Origin: Sclerurus mexicanus
Taxonomy: Eukaryota > Chordata > Aves > Passeriformes > Furnariidae
Direction: 5' to 3'
DNA: 64,000 nt
Assembly (NCBI GenBank): GCA_013396755.1
Contig: VWZF01001696.1
Span: forward strand, 248,001 to 312,000
The position numbers and the translations under genes were made by a program. Within the stretch, counting starts at the first letter, position 1, and every line of letters begins with the position of its first letter. Shown piece after piece: positions 61,701 through 64,000 of this stretch. The notes below the pieces were generated by a model that was not told the DNA's origin, searched no databases, and worked only from the letters and a program-made list of their open reading frames with translations.

Positions 61701-64000
61701 GTTCGGGTTGCCAAATCCGATATCCTGAAATACATCATAAAGGCTAATGTTCGTATGAGGCTATCAGTCTGCCTGACTGAACATGACATAAAATAAAAAG
61801 ACAACATAATAAATGAGTTCCATTTTCCAGTGTGATCTACTCCACTTACCTACTTTGGTCCAAGTTCTATTTCAGGATTTCTGCCTAAAACCATGTCAAG
61901 CTGACAGTCTATAAGCAGTTGTACACTCTACTCACCCAGTTAAGCCGTGGCACAATTTAGTTTCCATCTGTAACCTGAAGTACTCTAGTTTTAGATTAAC
62001 AATCCACAGTTTTTTATATTACTCCTCTCTCATTCCTTGATACAAGTTATTGGCATCTTCTAAACTACATCCTATTTTAATAGCAGCTGTTAAACATCTT
62101 CCTGGCTTGCTAAAGTGGAAAGAAAGCCATCAACATTTGTATCTGACTAAAATCCAGCTTTTTAACCATGTATCTGAAAAATCTATAGAGTATTGTCTTC
62201 AGACACTGCTCTGTAATTTTGACTACTACCTGGTCCTGAAATACCAACATGAAAATTACTTTTGTTTCTAATAAAAAATCTTTCTTTCTCTGACTGTCCA
62301 GCTGTCCTCCCTCCCTCCATGTCATTTTCTTACTAATTTTATACATGGCTTCATTATCTGCTAATTTATATTCATGGAATAAAAGCTGACACACATCTAT
62401 TTAGGGATTTCTTGTGCCAGGAGGAAGGGAAAGAATATTTTTAAGTCCCATTTCCACCTCTCTTCTCAGACGTTTTTATCTTTGTTATTTCCCTTGATTG
62501 TGGGTTCTTCACAACTAGTAAGATTTTTGTAAGTCATTCAAAAGCATTAAATTTTTCTGTTCACATTTCATCTTTCCCCTTGTGTTGTTCAAAAGCTTTC
62601 TACCTTTTGAATTTCTTCCTTTGAGGAAAAAAATATTGTATTCATCTGTTCACAAACAGACTTCTATAAGCCATGATACCCACACCTGAGGTAATTACCC
62701 TAAACTGACTTTGAAGGTAAACGAGAAAAATAAGCAGGGCAACTGGGGACAAGTCATCCCATTCCTAAAGATGTATCTAAAATAAATCAGATAAAATTAT
62801 CCTGTAAAAAGGCCTCTCCTTACTCATTAACATATGCCTAAAATAGTCCAGCTTGGACATATTTAACTACAGCACACGTGTAGTAAGTTCAGTAATATGA
62901 ATCCTTATTATAGGTATTTCCTACCAAGTTTCAGGAGCAATTAGGATCTCCACAGGTATTCAGTGGTAATTACAACCATATAAACACACCGTGGGACAGA
63001 GAAATCACATTTCCAGTGGTTTTTCACCTTAAGACACTATATTTATTTTCAGAATGTTAATTGCTATTTGTTTCTTTGTGAAGAAGCTTAATTGTTCAGG
63101 AAATAAGCAAATAACCACTTCTGAGGTACTTCACTGATTCAGAGACCTGTATTAATGTGATCTGCCAAATGGCTGCTATACCATTTCTAGGGCCACAGAG
63201 AATTCAGAACTGTACATCTGGCAGGGTCATAGCCTCATCTAACAAGCAGGATATATATAGCCATTTCAAATGGGTCTGACCTGTGTCTTTCAAGTTTTTG
63301 TGAGGATGCTGCTGTACATGCAAGTTTCTCTATGAAGAGCTGGAGGAGGTTTAACAGACAGAACATTGTGCCAGTCCTGCAGAGCCATATGAGTGCTGCT
63401 TTATACTCTTTTCCCCACTGTTCCTAGTTGGGTCTTGCCCTTGCCCTGTAAGTCTAGGACCTAAGCTAGTTTCTTTCCTTTCACTGCTTTCCATGCCTTA
63501 CACAGAAGCTCCAGTTACTGGCTGGAGTGTCTCAAGGGACATCACTACTCAAACAAAAGACCAAAAACCTTCATAGCAGGTACAGTTTCAAGGAGATAGT
63601 AAGTAAATGTGTCTCACACAGGCTTTCTACTATTACACTACTGCTTAGTTTAAGCTGTCAAAACCTCCTCAGTATGTTTGGAAAACATTTTCAGATGTTG
63701 CTGACAAATATTTATAGTTACAGAATTAATCACTGCTATGAATCCCAGAATCACATCAGATACATAGAAAGGCTTCAAGGCTACATAGCTTTCAACAACC
63801 AAAACAAAGAAACTTCGCAGCTCATTCTAGCCTCCATAAATAAAATTGCTGACACACTAGTAAGACCTTTGCTCTAAAGGAACAGCAGCATTTATACTTA
63901 ACGTAAACAGACTATGTATTCAGTTGCTTTATTTTTTTAAAACCACTAATTTTTGAGCAAGAGCTTCAGATGAGCACATATTCCATGCAATAATGTCATA
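55713..64000. other. Intergenic stretch to the window end, no gene recognised
   Basis: No coding gene or named repeat is seen. A 37-bp tandem duplication lies at 61625-61697. Open frames up to 116 codons (for example 63527-63877 and 60257-60604, plus strand) resemble no known family and lack exon-like context. Confidence 0.5.
61625..61697. repeat. 37-bp tandem duplication, two copies
   Basis: The unit begins atctaaactttttgctattt and ends ttctatcag. It occurs at 61625-61660 and again at 61662-61697. The copies differ by a single G/A substitution, so the duplication is recent relative to the surrounding old sequence. Confidence 0.93.

Noticed and set aside
1..64000. CRISPR array, operons or ribosome-binding sites
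   Set aside because: The sequence is vertebrate nuclear DNA. No regularly spaced direct repeats with unique spacers were seen.

Overview
The window is bird nuclear DNA. Conserved vertebrate coding exons with GT-AG introns, a CpG island and long AT-rich non-coding stretches rule out a prokaryote. Several 3'-anchored CR1 LINE copies, in more than one subfamily, point to a bird. A SINE with a tRNA-Ile(AAT) head fused to a CR1-type tail (about 55.58-55.71 kb) has the architecture of TguSINE1, a family described from zebra finch and other passerines. A songbird or close relative is therefore the best guess; this is inference, not an identification.

Left end, 1 to about 8.4 kb: one protein-coding gene on the minus strand, recognised as OGFRL1 (opioid growth factor receptor-like 1). 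Six exons can be placed to the base: 6734-6820, 6109-6187, 2547-2625, 2390-2456, 2102-2247, and 1-150, which runs off the window. Together they give 608 nt of continuous reading frame covering most of the conserved OGFR domain. The amino-terminal coding exon is not visible. The expected place for it is a CpG island at about 7.88-8.37 kb that contains a 90-N assembly gap. The introns carry two CR1 copies and one much older L3/CR1-like tail.

Rest, about 8.4 to 64 kb: no gene was recognised. This stretch lies upstream of OGFRL1. It holds CR1 fragments in both orientations (about 10.2, 12.1, 20.2, 27.1, 28.9, 34.8, 37.9 and possibly 45.1 kb), the tRNA-Ile SINE, a degenerate ~50-bp tandem repeat (19.7-20.0 kb), a few microsatellites, two short tandem duplications and recurrent A/C-rich tracts. 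Open reading frames here are short and look like chance frames or CR1 pieces.

Points most worth a second look: the gap hiding OGFRL1 exon 1; a NAGNAG tandem acceptor and a weak donor in OGFRL1; three CR1 copies in which a central segment is joined directly to the extreme 3' tail, one with a lone N exactly at the join; and inverted same-subfamily CR1 copies at 27-29 kb. I saw no new multi-gene system, CRISPR array or intact virus.
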